Assembly (NCBI GenBank): GCA_930367215.1
Contig: OV884057.1
Coordinates: 265,192,339 to 265,256,338 of the forward strand
DNA from: Pollenia angustigena
Taxonomy: Eukaryota > Arthropoda > Insecta > Diptera > Polleniidae
Direction: 5' to 3'
DNA length: 64,000 nucleotides
The position numbers and the translations under genes were made by a program. Position 1 is the stretch's first letter. Each line of letters opens with the position of its first letter. Shown here one piece after another: positions 9,901 to 20,165 of the stretch. The notes below the pieces were generated by a model. That model ran no database searches. It saw nothing but the letters and a program-made list of their open reading frames with translations, and was not told where the DNA came from.

Positions 9901-10974
9901 GTTAAACTAGAAATAAAATTGCTGCCGACTTTAGGACAACACTTATCCTATAGTCGGCAGGTCATGAGATACTCGAAAGAAATCATGCCGGCTACTGGGT
10001 AAACTCGTTTTAAACTCATTTTCTGTTATCTCAGAGGCAAGAGGCACGATTGATAAACAATTTACTCAAATTTGAGTGTAATCAGAGAAAAATACTGATT
10101 TGTCAGTAGTCGGCACCCAATGCCGACCAAAGGAAATGTTGAAAATTTTTGTTTCTAATGTCGGCACCCAACAAAATTAATCAAATATTTACTTTTTGTA
10201 AATTTTTTTACTTTTACGACTTTTTACCTTTTTTAACTTTATAAGTAATAAACTTCCCATAAATAATATGCCTATTTGCCTTTTTAAGTTAGCTCTAACA
10301 CTAATTTTTTTTTTGAAAAACAAGGGTCACCGCAAAAGTTCAAGAGCTTGTCACTCAAAACTTCAAAATTTGGCAAAAATACTCATCTTCCTCCAATTTA
10401 ATTATTACTAATGGAAAGATGAGTAAATTTTCTTGACAAACTCGATGCTATTTATGAATAAAAAAACCGCATTTCTTATTTATTAACGTTTAAATGCAAA
10501 AAATGCCAACTACTGGTACATGCCTAACTTAGGTGCACTTACCCTATGACGTTATTTTATGACAGAAGGAAGCTTTATAAAGCTTATGCATATTATGGTT
10601 GGGCCTTAATGTTGTTGAGTTTATAGAAGAATACGGATAGGGGAATAAAAACGGAAACATGATGGTCGGTACTCGGGTATTTCATTTTGTTGTGTCATTC
10701 GGTTTTATGGAGAATATTAAAATTTAACATTTCTTTCCATTTGTTGTTTTGCTTTTTGGTGTATAGCAACTAGTGCTGGGATACTATCGATATTTTCTAC
10801 TATCGATATTTATCGATAGTTCAGATTTCACTTTCGATATATCGATATTACTATCGACTGAATGTTTGTACGTGTGCAGGAAAACTTTAATTATTTTTTT
10901 ATAAGGCTACAGTCCGGTTTTTTTATCGCTTTATTAAATGTATGAGACGTTTGTATATACGGACGTTATTTTAG

Positions 10975-13122
10975 ATGACAGGTTTTTTTTTAAAAATGCA
11001 TAAGTACCTTTCTGAAAGAACCGAATTAACAGGGACTATGCATCGCTTTCAGTTTGCCTATCAGTCGGGCATGTCTACGGTGACCGCAATTCATCACGTT
11101 GTGAGTATGATTGAGAAGGCACTGGGGGCAAGGCATATAGCTCTGTTTGCGTTTGTCGACATTCAGGGTGCCTTCGACAACACTTCCTTTGAGCCAATTA
11201 ACTTTGCTCTAACGAGGAAGGGTGTTCCAGCTCTCATAAGAAACTGGATAAAGGAGATGCTAGCATCTAGGGTGATTAAGTTGAATCTAGGTGATTCGTC
11301 GATGACCATTGAAGCAACCAAAGGTTGCCCACAGGGTGGCGTTCTATCGCCTCTATTGTGGACCTTGGTTATTGACGAGCTATTGGAAACCCTTAATAAC
11401 CTGGGCTTCCGAACATATGGCTATGCTGACGATCTGGTTATATCTGTGACCGGTTTTGACGATGCGACGATTTCGGGGGCGATGCAGCGGTCTCTGGACT
11501 TGACACTTGGCTTGATCAGGGAGAGGGGACTTAACATTAATCCCGCAAAAACTACTCTGGTACCATTCACCAAACGCAGAATTCTGAGACTAAAAGAACC
11601 GACCCTTAATGGTTCGGTTATCGGATTCTCCAATGCGGTGAAATACCTGGGGATCATTCTGGACAAATCCCTCAACTGGAACGCTCAGTTGGCCCATGTC
11701 AGTAGAAGAGCGACTAGGGCAATATATGCCTGTCAAAGACTCTTCGGAAAGACATGGGGACTGAGTCCCAGGATGATCCACTGGTCTTTTGTTGCTATCA
11801 TTAGACCAATATTGTCCTACGCCGCCCTGGCGTGGTGGACTAAGACCGAACAGGTCAAAGCTAGAGTGATGCTTGATAAGGTCTACCGCCTGATCTGCGT
11901 ATCGATCACGGGTGCCATGAGGACCTGTCCCACTCTGGCTTTGGGAGCTATCCTGCATATCCCTCAATTGCACATTTCTATAAGGGAGGAAGCCTGCAGG
12001 GGTGCTAGTAGGATGCCGCGCATTGCCGCATATAAGGCAGGTGACTTGGTGGGTCACATGCGGATCCTGGAAATCATTAGGAATGATCCATCCATTGTGG
12101 TGGGTGATCACATGCTGCCTAGTTTGGCATTATATAGGAATTTTAATGTCCTTATACCTGACAGGGACCAATGGGCGGACCAATCCTGGTGGCGTGCATG
12201 CGCGGACCAGGTCTGGTTCACGGATGGTTCAAAACAGGAGAACGGTGATACTGGTGCGGGCATCATGGGCCCCGGATTCCAAAGGGGCTTGCCAATGGGC
12301 AAACAGCAGTCTATATTTCAGGCGGAACTATACGTCATCAATATATGCGCTGGGGAATGTCTGAGGAGGAGGGCAAGGGGCTTGAGACTTTACATAAATT
12401 CGGATAGCCAGGCCGCTCTTAGGGCACTTTCTTCTCTGGAGATAAAGTCAAGGCTGGTCATGGACTGTTTTGAGTCTCTAAATGAGTTAGGGAAACACAA
12501 TGACTTGAATTTGTGTTGGGTTCCCGGCCATGAGGGCCATGCGGGCAATGAAAGGGCCGATTGCTTGGCAAACAGGGGCGCTCGTCGTCCATTTATTGGG
12601 CCTGAGCCTTTCTTCGGCGTCCCTGTGGGACACATCAGGGAGACGCTACATAAATGGTCCGAGCATGAATTCCTTCACGCATGGACGTCCACTTCTGGAT
12701 TGAGACAGTCCAAAAGATTTGTGACGCTGTCCCGGCGCAGGGCAGGAAGGTTTCTGCTGCTTGAAAAAGCGGAACTTAGACTGCTTGTTGGCCTGTTCAC
12801 GGGACACTGTGGCCTCAGGTACCACCAGTTTAAGTTGGGTAATTCATCTACCAAAATATGCAGATTCTGTGGGATGGATGACGAAACGTCGGAACATCTG
12901 CTCTGCTGCTGTCCCTCTTTAGGGACTTCTAGACAGAAATTTTTCGGGGGGCAAATAGTGGGCCCGAATGATATCTATGATCTTCCACCTGGTAGGGTAA
13001 TGGGCTTTATACGCGGCAATCCATACCACTTGCCATTCTTGTTGTTTGTATTCATTTCTGTAATTCAGCGCGAATTAATAAAAACAAGTAAAAATTTGCG
13101 TCAAAAAAATATGTGCGTATAG
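10975..13122 (+). CDS. Non-LTR retrotransposon ORF2, 5'-truncated: reverse transcriptase + RNase H
   Basis: This 715-residue frame encodes the enzyme that copies a LINE-type element into genomic DNA. Reverse transcriptase motifs run in order: 'FFLKMHKYL' (residues 4-12, a finger motif), 'FAYQSGMST' (27-35), 'FVDIQGAFDN' (60-69, first catalytic Asp), 'KGCPQGGVLSPLLW' (116-129) and 'YADD' (150-153). RNase H follows with 'FTDGS' (Asp417), 'AEL' (Glu451), 'SDSQAAL' (Asp477) and 'GNERAD' (Asp529), all catalytic residues present. A C-terminal Cys-His motif is at 629-645 (C629, C632, H641, C645). RT plus RNase H points to the I/LOA-type clades. The endonuclease, ORF1 and start of the RT are missing, so the ATG is not the native start. 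GC content is far above the surroundings, and no internal stops suggests a recent insertion. The last ~30 residues become AT-rich and may be read-through beyond the native end. Confidence 0.9.
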   Translation: MTGFFLKMHKYLSERTELTGTMHRFQFAYQSGMSTVTAIHHVVSMIEKALGARHIALFAFVDIQGAFDNTSFEPINFALTRKGVPALIRNWIKEMLASRVIKLNLGDSSMTIEATKGCPQGGVLSPLLWTLVIDELLETLNNLGFRTYGYADDLVISVTGFDDATISGAMQRSLDLTLGLIRERGLNINPAKTTLVPFTKRRILRLKEPTLNGSVIGFSNAVKYLGIILDKSLNWNAQLAHVSRRATRAIYACQRLFGKTWGLSPRMIHWSFVAIIRPILSYAALAWWTKTEQVKARVMLDKVYRLICVSITGAMRTCPTLALGAILHIPQLHISIREEACRGASRMPRIAAYKAGDLVGHMRILEIIRNDPSIVVGDHMLPSLALYRNFNVLIPDRDQWADQSWWRACADQVWFTDGSKQENGDTGAGIMGPGFQRGLPMGKQQSIFQAELYVINICAGECLRRRARGLRLYINSDSQAALRALSSLEIKSRLVMDCFESLNELGKHNDLNLCWVPGHEGHAGNERADCLANRGARRPFIGPEPFFGVPVGHIRETLHKWSEHEFLHAWTSTSGLRQSKRFVTLSRRRAGRFLLLEKAELRLLVGLFTGHCGLRYHQFKLGNSSTKICRFCGMDDETSEHLLCCCPSLGTSRQKFFGGQIVGPNDIYDLPPGRVMGFIRGNPYHLPFLLFVFISVIQRELIKTSKNLRQKNMCV

Positions 13123-13165
13123 CTGCTGTTAGATGTCTTCATAGCTGTATTTTAAATAATAATAA
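13123..13165 (+). other. 3' tail of the non-LTR element, TAA-type
   Basis: After the stop codon a short region ends in AAATAATAATAATAT before hAT-type ATCGATA sequence resumes. A (TAA)n tail is seen in I-clade elements and fits the domain order of the ORF. Confidence 0.5.
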
Positions 13166-13233
13166 TATCGATATTGATATTTTGTCTATCGATATTTTAA
13201 GACTATCGATAGTTTCCCAGGACTAATAGCAAC

Positions 13234-14100
13234 AAGTAATGTGGCACAAGTAAGCCATTTGTGGCATTCTTTTTTAATGCTAATGGCCTTGTGGTACTTT
13301 CTTATCTATTTTGACCCTTTTTTGGTCAGTGCTGGATCAGACTGGGCAATTTAATCTGTGCAATTCCTTGTAAAGCAATGTTCCATACGAATTTTGACAT
13401 TATTTAAAGTTTTAAAGGTCTAAAAGGCACATAGCAGATTAAACGAGTACCCTAATTTGTTTTATCAATAAAAACATTCGGAAGAAAGTAAAAACACCTG
13501 CATTATTAAGTTTAAACTTACTTGTCGATTATAAAATTATTTCAAACACATGCCAGTCTGGAAAATTGATAACGACTTTTTTATTTGCATTTGTAATAAA
13601 TTATTTTTAAGGTGAAATGTTTTCAATTGATACCATTATATTCAGATATTTAAAAATATTGTTCGTAAACGCAAACACTTTTGCAAATTATTAACTAAAA
13701 AAATTAATGGTTATCTCCAAATAATTTCTTATAAGTCATAATAAGATTTATTTCAATGATTAATGAGTTAATGAAGAAATGGTAATACACTGTATACAAA
13801 TTGAAATTCGAATCAAAATTCATTACATAAATTACATAAAGATCGAGCGAGGCAAATGAACAGAAGTTAAGCTGATCATTTATAGTGTTTTCAGTAAATT
13901 CCAAACTATCAAAAACTTCTGCATATATTTTTTAAAATAAAGAAACTCAAGTATGTACGTGTAAGTCAACAACCATGCACACATGCACATTTTTTAATCC
14001 TTGATGCCTTGATCTTGATGATCTCTTAAATGTAGTCACTTAAGTTTGTTTGGAACTCTTTGCCATCCCGGTGTGTAAAAATACCCTTAAAAATATTTAT
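13234..14100. other. Non-coding, no gene or element end recognised
   Basis: AT-rich sequence with stops in every frame. Confidence 0.55.
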
Positions 14101-14420
14101 CTTACTAAAAATTTTGTTTTTGTTTAAAAATAAGTAAGGAAAAATATTCGGTCAAGAGTCGGACAATTTGCCACTGCCACTGTATACAGAAAAATGTTCA
14201 TGTCTTTCCTAATTTGGACTCATGGGCAGTAATGGAACCATCAGAATAAAAAGGGTTCAAAGGTTAAAATTCATAAAAGAGTCCTAAACACATTTAAGAG
14301 GTCAAATATGGGCCGATTTCAATAAAATTTGGATGATTTAGGTGGCAATAAAATATTTTTCGTGCAAATTTTTAGAAATAAAAATAAGAATGTTAATGGG
14401 CACAAATACTAAGAGCCACT
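14101..14420 (+). repeat. Fly dispersed repeat fragment (AAGTAAGGAAAAATATTCGG)
   Basis: AAGTAAGGAAAAATATTCGG (about 14133) followed by GGTCAAATATGGGCCGATTT (14300) parallels the repeat at 1321-1450 (GGTCAAATATAGGTGG) and the reverse-oriented copy at 62620-62740. Confidence 0.45.
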
Positions 14421-15051
14421 TTTTGGATTAGAGAATAGCGATTAAATTAACTTTAATCTCCGTATTTACTTTTTGAGTTGTATTTTTAAATTTTTTTTGT
14501 AAGTTTAAGCGACCAACGGTGGTGGTTTAAACCTAAACTTAAACTGTCCTGTTTAACACATAAAAAACTTTTGCAAAAATATAAACAAAAAAAAAAAAAA
14601 TTAAAAAAATATTATTTATTGCTTAGCACTTTTATGTAATTTTTCCATTCTATATTTATTCTTTGATATATTTTTTCTTTAAACACAAAAAATGTCTACC
14701 TTGTAAACAATATTAAATTCGCGCATTTTCTTCTTCTTTGAAAACATCGATATTGCTTGCAGAGAACCTCAAAATCACTATTTTTCTTGATTTATTCATA
14801 CGCTAAAATTTACATTCATTCTTTGCTTGCAAAACAAAGTTCAACGTTGGTAATTTTTACGTCCTTTCGTACACATTTTATTTTTGCATTTATTCGTTTT
14901 TTATTGAAAGTGCTTTATTTGCATTTTTGTTGCTCACGCAATATAACACAACTGAGTAAATTCAAAAGAACACATTCTTATACTTTTGTTTACATTAACA
15001 ACAACAATAAACCAGTCGTTGAGACGCTTTTTCCAAATTAACAACAATAAA
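14421..15051. other. Non-coding, simple-sequence rich
   Basis: Poly-A run at 14587-14600 and ACAACAATAA-type repeats at 14998-15059. No gene seen. Confidence 0.5.
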
Positions 15052-16299
15052 AACAACAACAGAGTTGCCAATTTAGCGCCTTTGGCGCTAGATTTAGCGC
15101 TTTTTAAGTGTCGAAAAGGCGCATATTTTTTCCTTAGCGCTTTTTTAAACATTAAAATCAAGACATATTAAACCAAAATTTTTTTCCGTTTTTTAAATAC
15201 ATACTTTACTCTGAAATGCATACTATACAAGGAAAGAAGTTTATTTTCTAAAGTAATCCATTAATTTTTTTTGTTCGTATTAAGTAAAACTTTCTTAAAT
15301 AAAGAAACATTTTCTCATGATCAAAAGTTCACATTTTTGGTATTTGATCAAAAATTTCATTCAGTATTTATTTAAATTAGTCTGATTTAATTGATATTTT
15401 AATAGAATGGAATTTCTTGCATCAATAAACAAATGCTACCGATTTCTTTAAACTTTTCAGAAAATGCTCAAGAAAACTTGGTTTGATTCAATTAATTTTT
15501 AATTAGATCGACATGTTAACATATCAATCTAAAGTTTCTTATTTTTATATTAAGTTTTCTTAAACTACACGTTTTTATGAAAAAATTTCAGGCTTACAAT
15601 AAGAAATTTTTGGCTTGACGAGAAGGTTGCAAAATTTTCTTGGTTCAAGACATATTTTCTGGTGATTTAGTTAATAATTCTTTCCGGGTATATTTGAAAT
15701 TATCAGAAAAGGCTTTTTAAAAATGTTAATGTTTTATTAACATTGCACTGCAAAAAACAAACAAAAAGTCGGGGTAAAGAACTTGATTATGCGATTTTAA
15801 TTGACTTTAGCGTGCTGAGTCCAAATAGTCATTCAATCACGTCTAGTTAACATTTTGTTTACTGATCTTCATGATTTCTCGCCTTTTTTTATTCATAATG
15901 TACCTGGATTTCTGATAATTGATAAAAAAAAGTGTGCATACTAATTTGCATGAAAAAATGGTCGCCATATGGTCGAAAATAATCATTTGTAAAAGATCAA
16001 AATCGCACAAATCGTTCTCAAGCTATGATAAAATGTATGTAGCATAAATGCCTTATTTCGGTCGAAATATTAGTCTAGCCCATAAAGAACTCGACATGAT
16101 AGGAAAAACTGAAAACGGATTGAACAGATTGTTATACTTTTGTATTTTATATATTCTTATTTCAAACGATTTTTTTTGACGGCCAGTGTAATTAATTAAA
16201 CTTATTTCTTAAACATTTCATTAAGTTTTTTATTTAGCGCTTTTTGATTGGGGCCACGGCGCTTTTTAATTAGAAATAGTTCACAACCCTGAACAACAA
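15052..16299. mobile_element. hAT MITE with 8-bp duplication AACAACAA
   Basis: AACAACAA at 15052-15059 and 16292-16299. Left end CAGAGTTGCCAATTTAGCGC (15060), right end on the opposite strand CAGGGTTGTGAAC (16291). GCGC-containing subterminal motifs (TTTAGCGC, AAGGCGC) occur at both ends. The 1232-bp interior is AT-rich with no transposase. The duplication lies in ACA-rich sequence, so chance identity is possible, but terminal CAG and spacing agree. Confidence 0.7.
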
Positions 16300-18425
16300 T
16301 AACAACCCTCCAAGCAATTGGCAGAGTAATTTTCGATTATCAACGAAATTTGAACTACTTCGTCACATTTGGTAGTTAAACAGTAGATTTTCCGGAATTA
16401 AGCAATAACAAAATACGTTAGAATCGAATAATGAGTTCTAAAATTATACTTTTTCGTCACTTTAAAAAGTTGTTCAGATAATTGTAACAGTTATTAAATT
16501 GCAACAACAGCAAAAATTAACATTGCCCATGAAATTTTGTCTTCTTCGCAACGATTTGCAGTTAAAAAGTGAATACCAAGTACGAAAGCAATTTGCCTAA
16601 GTTATGGCAGTTTTTACTTAAATTGCATTATGATCGGTGATGCGTGAGTGTGAAATAGTATAAAGCTGTAAAATAAAGTAAAATTTTAAATATTTAAAAA
16701 TTAAATTGTTATATTGTTCCGAAAGTTAAGACCCTGCTGGATCCAAAAGTTCCCGCACGTTCTAGTACAAAAAATTATTAAATGAGTGCACAAAACAGCC
16801 CAAACTCACTCTTCGGGCGATCTACTTGCACTGTTTGTTTATTCAATACGACTTTAATAATATTTGTTAAAAATTAGTGTTAATATTTTTCTATTGAAAA
16901 TTAGTGAAAAAAAAAATTTATAAAATAATTTTTGCAAAGCTTTAAAAATAAATGCTAGTTATTATATGATAAAACTTTTATAAGGTTGCGACTTTCTGTA
17001 AATTTCTTTAAAAAAAATTTGTCCACATTAGGGTTTTAACTTTAAAATATTAATGGCCAATTTCACCAATTTATTTTCATATCAATTTATGTTAAAATAT
17101 GTTTTTCAAATCCAAATAAACAAAATTATATGAAAAACTATGTATATAAAAAGAATTGGTGAAATTGGTGATAACAATTGTAATACTTGTAAAAGTTTCA
17201 GCTCATTTGTTTTTTATTTTACTCAGACTCGTCTAACAAAAACAAAGATACACAGCAAAATGGCCCAGGGTGCGTTCGTAAATGCATCACTGCGCTGCAT
17301 CAGTGATTTCAAGTGGTTATATATTTATCAGTGAAGTAAATGTGGACCAAAAAATTGTGAAATACTCCACAAAAATAATAGTCACACAATAATAAACGTA
17401 CGAACGTACCCCCACTCTTTATATTTAAGAACAATAAGAAAAAATTAACTTCAAGAGAGTACTTTTTAGAGCCAAAAGCGATACTACTAAATCCAATTGA
17501 TATTCAACTACCAAAGCGCTCTAATTCGTCATATAATATAGTCACTAAGTAGATTCTTAATGGAAATATTACCATAGTGGGACACTTCTTCCCGAACGAT
17601 GTCACTACATCAATAAGAATTGAATAGCAGAAGCGGTAGATTTTTGCTAAATGGGGAAACTATTTAGATTATTTTTCGATCGAAATTGTTGGCAGGGAAG
17701 AATACATTGTAACTACATACCTACTACAACTGTACTTTTTAAAATGAAAAAAAGTCTGTTTCTATGGAAATTGTGTGTACCTACATAAGTATGTGTGTTT
17801 AGTTTCATTTAAATTTTTTTTTTCTTTTACTACATAGTTGCTGCTGAATATATTCATGAGTAATGATTGTTTCATTTCAGGCTTTTTTGTTTGTATTTTT
17901 TTTTTTCTTTACCAAAACAATCATTGTCGACCAAACACACAAACATCTTTATTAAAAAACGAAGGTAACGATTGTATAAATAACAAAGCACGATGTGCGT
18001 TATTTGAATGACTGCAAACCAGCAGCGAATATTTACGGTTGCGCAAGTTTGACTGTATGTCCGTAATCGAGTGTATTTGTTGTCGTTGATTAAATGCGAT
18101 TTTTTTTCAATCGTATAAAGCTGTTCTCTGATTGCTTGATAAAATATTGACATTTGCAAACAAAGTTGCCATTTATTTGTGCTCAGTATGGTAGCGCTAC
18201 ATGGTTTAAGCCACCACCCAAAAATATCTAAATCAATTGATACTAGATTAACTTAATTCTCATATTAGCTAATTATAGAATTAAATTAACTTTAATCTCA
18301 AACCCAAAAACCCATTTAAAAAAATAAGCGCACAATTATGCGCTACGCAAAAAGACATACAGAAATGCAGTAAAGTAAGTGAAAGAACTCTCAACAACTT
18401 AAAAAAAAAAAATAACATTTAAAGT
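16300..18425. other. Non-coding; one inverted repeat at 17050-17165
   Basis: CAATTTCACCAATTTATTTTCATA (17057 on) is mirrored by TATGAAAA...GAATTGGTGAAATTGG (17131-17168), a small hairpin. No coding potential was seen on either strand. Confidence 0.5.
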
Positions 18426-19330
18426 GCTACGGCATTCCCTTCCTACGAAGCAGGGTTGTAAGGGAGAGCATCAAAAATAACTGTAAAAAACAGCCAGTGT
18501 ATTAAAGGCACCCGTACACGACATGTATTTGTCATCTGACATGTCAAATTTTCAAATCACATGTAATTGTTCATGTCTGTCAAAATTGCTGTTTTACATA
18601 AGGTTTATAATATTCGGTCACAAACGTAAATGTAATTTGCTTCTGACATTGTCTCTGTTTTTTTCGCATTGTTATTGCAGAAACCAAAGTAGTTCTCGGT
18701 TTCAAAATAGCTTGCTGCCGCCACGAAAATATTTATTTGCGCCGTAAAATAATTTAGCCATCTTAACATTTTTTTCTTTTATGTTAAATATACCAATTTA
18801 GAATTTTAAAATGAAACGGTTTTTATGTATATATTTACATAAATTATATTCAATGGTGAAATGAGCATACATATCTTGGTATTGTAAAATATTAACTTCA
18901 GCCGGCTAATGATTCCGTCAATAGTTGACGCCGCTGCCAGTTTCTTCCCGGCATAGATTTCTGATGTCAGATGGTTTGGCAGAAGAAAATAGAGCACGCT
19001 CTAATTGAAATTTTGTCAGATGACTATGCGTCTGACTTTTACAGAAGCAAAGTTAAAAAGGTAACACACGACATGTATGTGTTTTGCAGTGGGAAATTTG
19101 ACATGTCAGATGACAAAAACATGTCGTCTATACGCTCCTTAAGCTGATCGTTACATTCAACAATTTTTATATGCGCTGAATAATGTGCTTATCGTGTCAA
19201 AAATGTATTGCTTCAAAGTGGGAACTCGCCATATAAAATGCATGTCTTCCGTAAGCGCTATGGTAAGCGAAACTTTTATGTTTCTCCCTTACAAACCTGC
19301 TTCGTTGGAAGCTCCATTTTTTATTGGGAA
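18426..19330. mobile_element. Inverted-repeat element interrupted by a TTAA MITE
   Basis: CCTTCCTACGAAGCAGGGTT plus GTAAGGGAGA (18438-18470) pairs with TTCTCCCTTACAAACCTGCT plus TCGTTGGAAG (19279-19312). These arms bracket the TTAA element 18506-19138, which must have inserted later. Confidence 0.5.
18502..19142. mobile_element. TTAA-target MITE, family 1 copy 2
   Basis: TTAA at 18502-18505 and 19139-19142 flank 633 bp starting AGGCACCCGTACACGACATG and ending CATGTCGTCTATACGCTCC. It matches 4813-5446 almost base for base, in the same orientation. Perfect TTAA flanks define the boundaries for both copies. Confidence 0.85.
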
Positions 19331-19339
19331 GTGGCTCTC

Positions 19340-20165
19340 AAAGTAATAAATGTAATTCGGCTTCGATCGGTATACTAAAGGTCCCATTAGCCGACCGTAA
19401 ATGTAGAAATGTAAATGTAATGTAAATAGCTGATCGTTTCTGTTCTATGGAAAGCAATGCAAATGCTTTACTGACTGTAATGTCACTTAACCGTAACGTG
19501 CCAACCTGTAGAAATTAGAATTTCATTACGAGGTTACGTGACAGTTGTAGATAGTGATGGGCTGCTTATATTTTAAATGCAATGCGGGTAAAATCACTCT
19601 TTTTGTTTGCTACTTTTTCAGTTATAATATCTGTGGACTTTTGACAAAATAAGTTACAATCCATACATATTTTCATTTATAAATATATGTTTAGATGTAT
19701 AAAATTAACAAATGTAGACATATCCACAAACAAACAAAGTCTGGTTTTTAATAGTATTAAAACCTTGTTTAGGTGTATGCACATTTTGAAATTAATGTAA
19801 GAACATGTGTACGAATATGATGTAATAAAGATTTGTTTTTTGTAAATCTGTAATATTAATATCAAATATTAAATAATTTATTTATTTATACATGCAAGAA
19901 ACACATTTTTAATACTATGTATATAAATCACTTGGTACTTTTTCTGCAAAGCGGTCACCATTTCAACATTTTTAATTCTCATCACTGTGTGTGTTGTTTT
20001 ATGTATACTAATGCTTTTTTGTTTTTGGTTGAGAAAAACAGCTGCCACGTTCTTACATGTTCTATAAGTGCACAAACGAGCTAACAGTACGTTACGGTAC
20101 TTTACATTGCATTTAATAACATTTACGGTCGGCTAAAGCGACCTTAAGGTGGGTCTAGCTAGAAC
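19340..20165 (+). repeat. Fly dispersed repeat split by a TTAA MITE
   Basis: GCTTCGATCGGTATACTAA (19360-19378) and TTAAGGTGGGTCTAGCTAGA (20144-20163) are the two halves of the repeat also seen unbroken at about 51735-51765 (ATCGATCGGAATACTAAAAG...GGTCTAG). Confidence 0.6.
19375..20147. mobile_element. TTAA-target MITE, family 2
   Basis: Ends: AGGTCCCATTAGCCGACCGT (19379) and, on the opposite strand, AGGTCGCTTTAGCCGACCGT (20143), both continuing AAATGT. Flanks are CTAA (19375-19378) and TTAA (20144-20147). The 765-bp interior has no transposase; the ~60-codon minus-strand frames lack domains. Confidence 0.75.

Larger units (their letters stand above)
5699..10546. mobile_element. 4.8-kb TA-target element with CAGTAGTCGGCA subterminal repeats
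   Basis: The left end is TA + GGGTAAGTGTACCAGTAGTC (TA at 5699-5700). The right end, read inward on the minus strand, is TA + GGGTAAGTGCACC..., then TACCAGTAGTTGGCA (TA at 10545-10546). The motif (C)AGTAGTCGGCA recurs near both ends at 5713, 5904, about 9951 and 10104, with inverted forms at about 9921, 9986, 10121 and 10504. Subterminal repeats with a TA target suggest a Tc1/mariner or pogo-like element (inference). The middle is filled by later insertions. A 36-codon stop-free minus-strand stretch near 9400-9510 ('AVKKAEAISKGRAK') may be a transposase relic but is too short to call. Confidence 0.6.
10763..13233. mobile_element. hAT element with 8-bp target duplication ATAGCAAC
   Basis: The duplication ATAGCAAC occurs at 10763-10770 and again at 13226-13233. 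Inside it the left end is TAGTGCTGGGATACTATCGA (10771 on) and the right end, on the opposite strand, is TAGTCCTGGGAAACTATCGA (to 13225); 20 of the first 22 positions agree when extended. Several TATCGATA motifs crowd both ends (10786-10858, 13160-13215). The hAT part itself is only about 200 + 100 bp and is split by the non-LTR insertion at about 10970-13150. Confidence 0.85.

Noticed and set aside
12002..12364. 120-codon alternative plus-strand frame inside the RT ORF
   Set aside because: Out of frame with the conserved RT/RNase H motifs.
11421..12635. Long antisense frames (up to 173 codons) opposite the RT ORF
   Set aside because: Shadows of the GC-rich RT/RNase H coding sequence.
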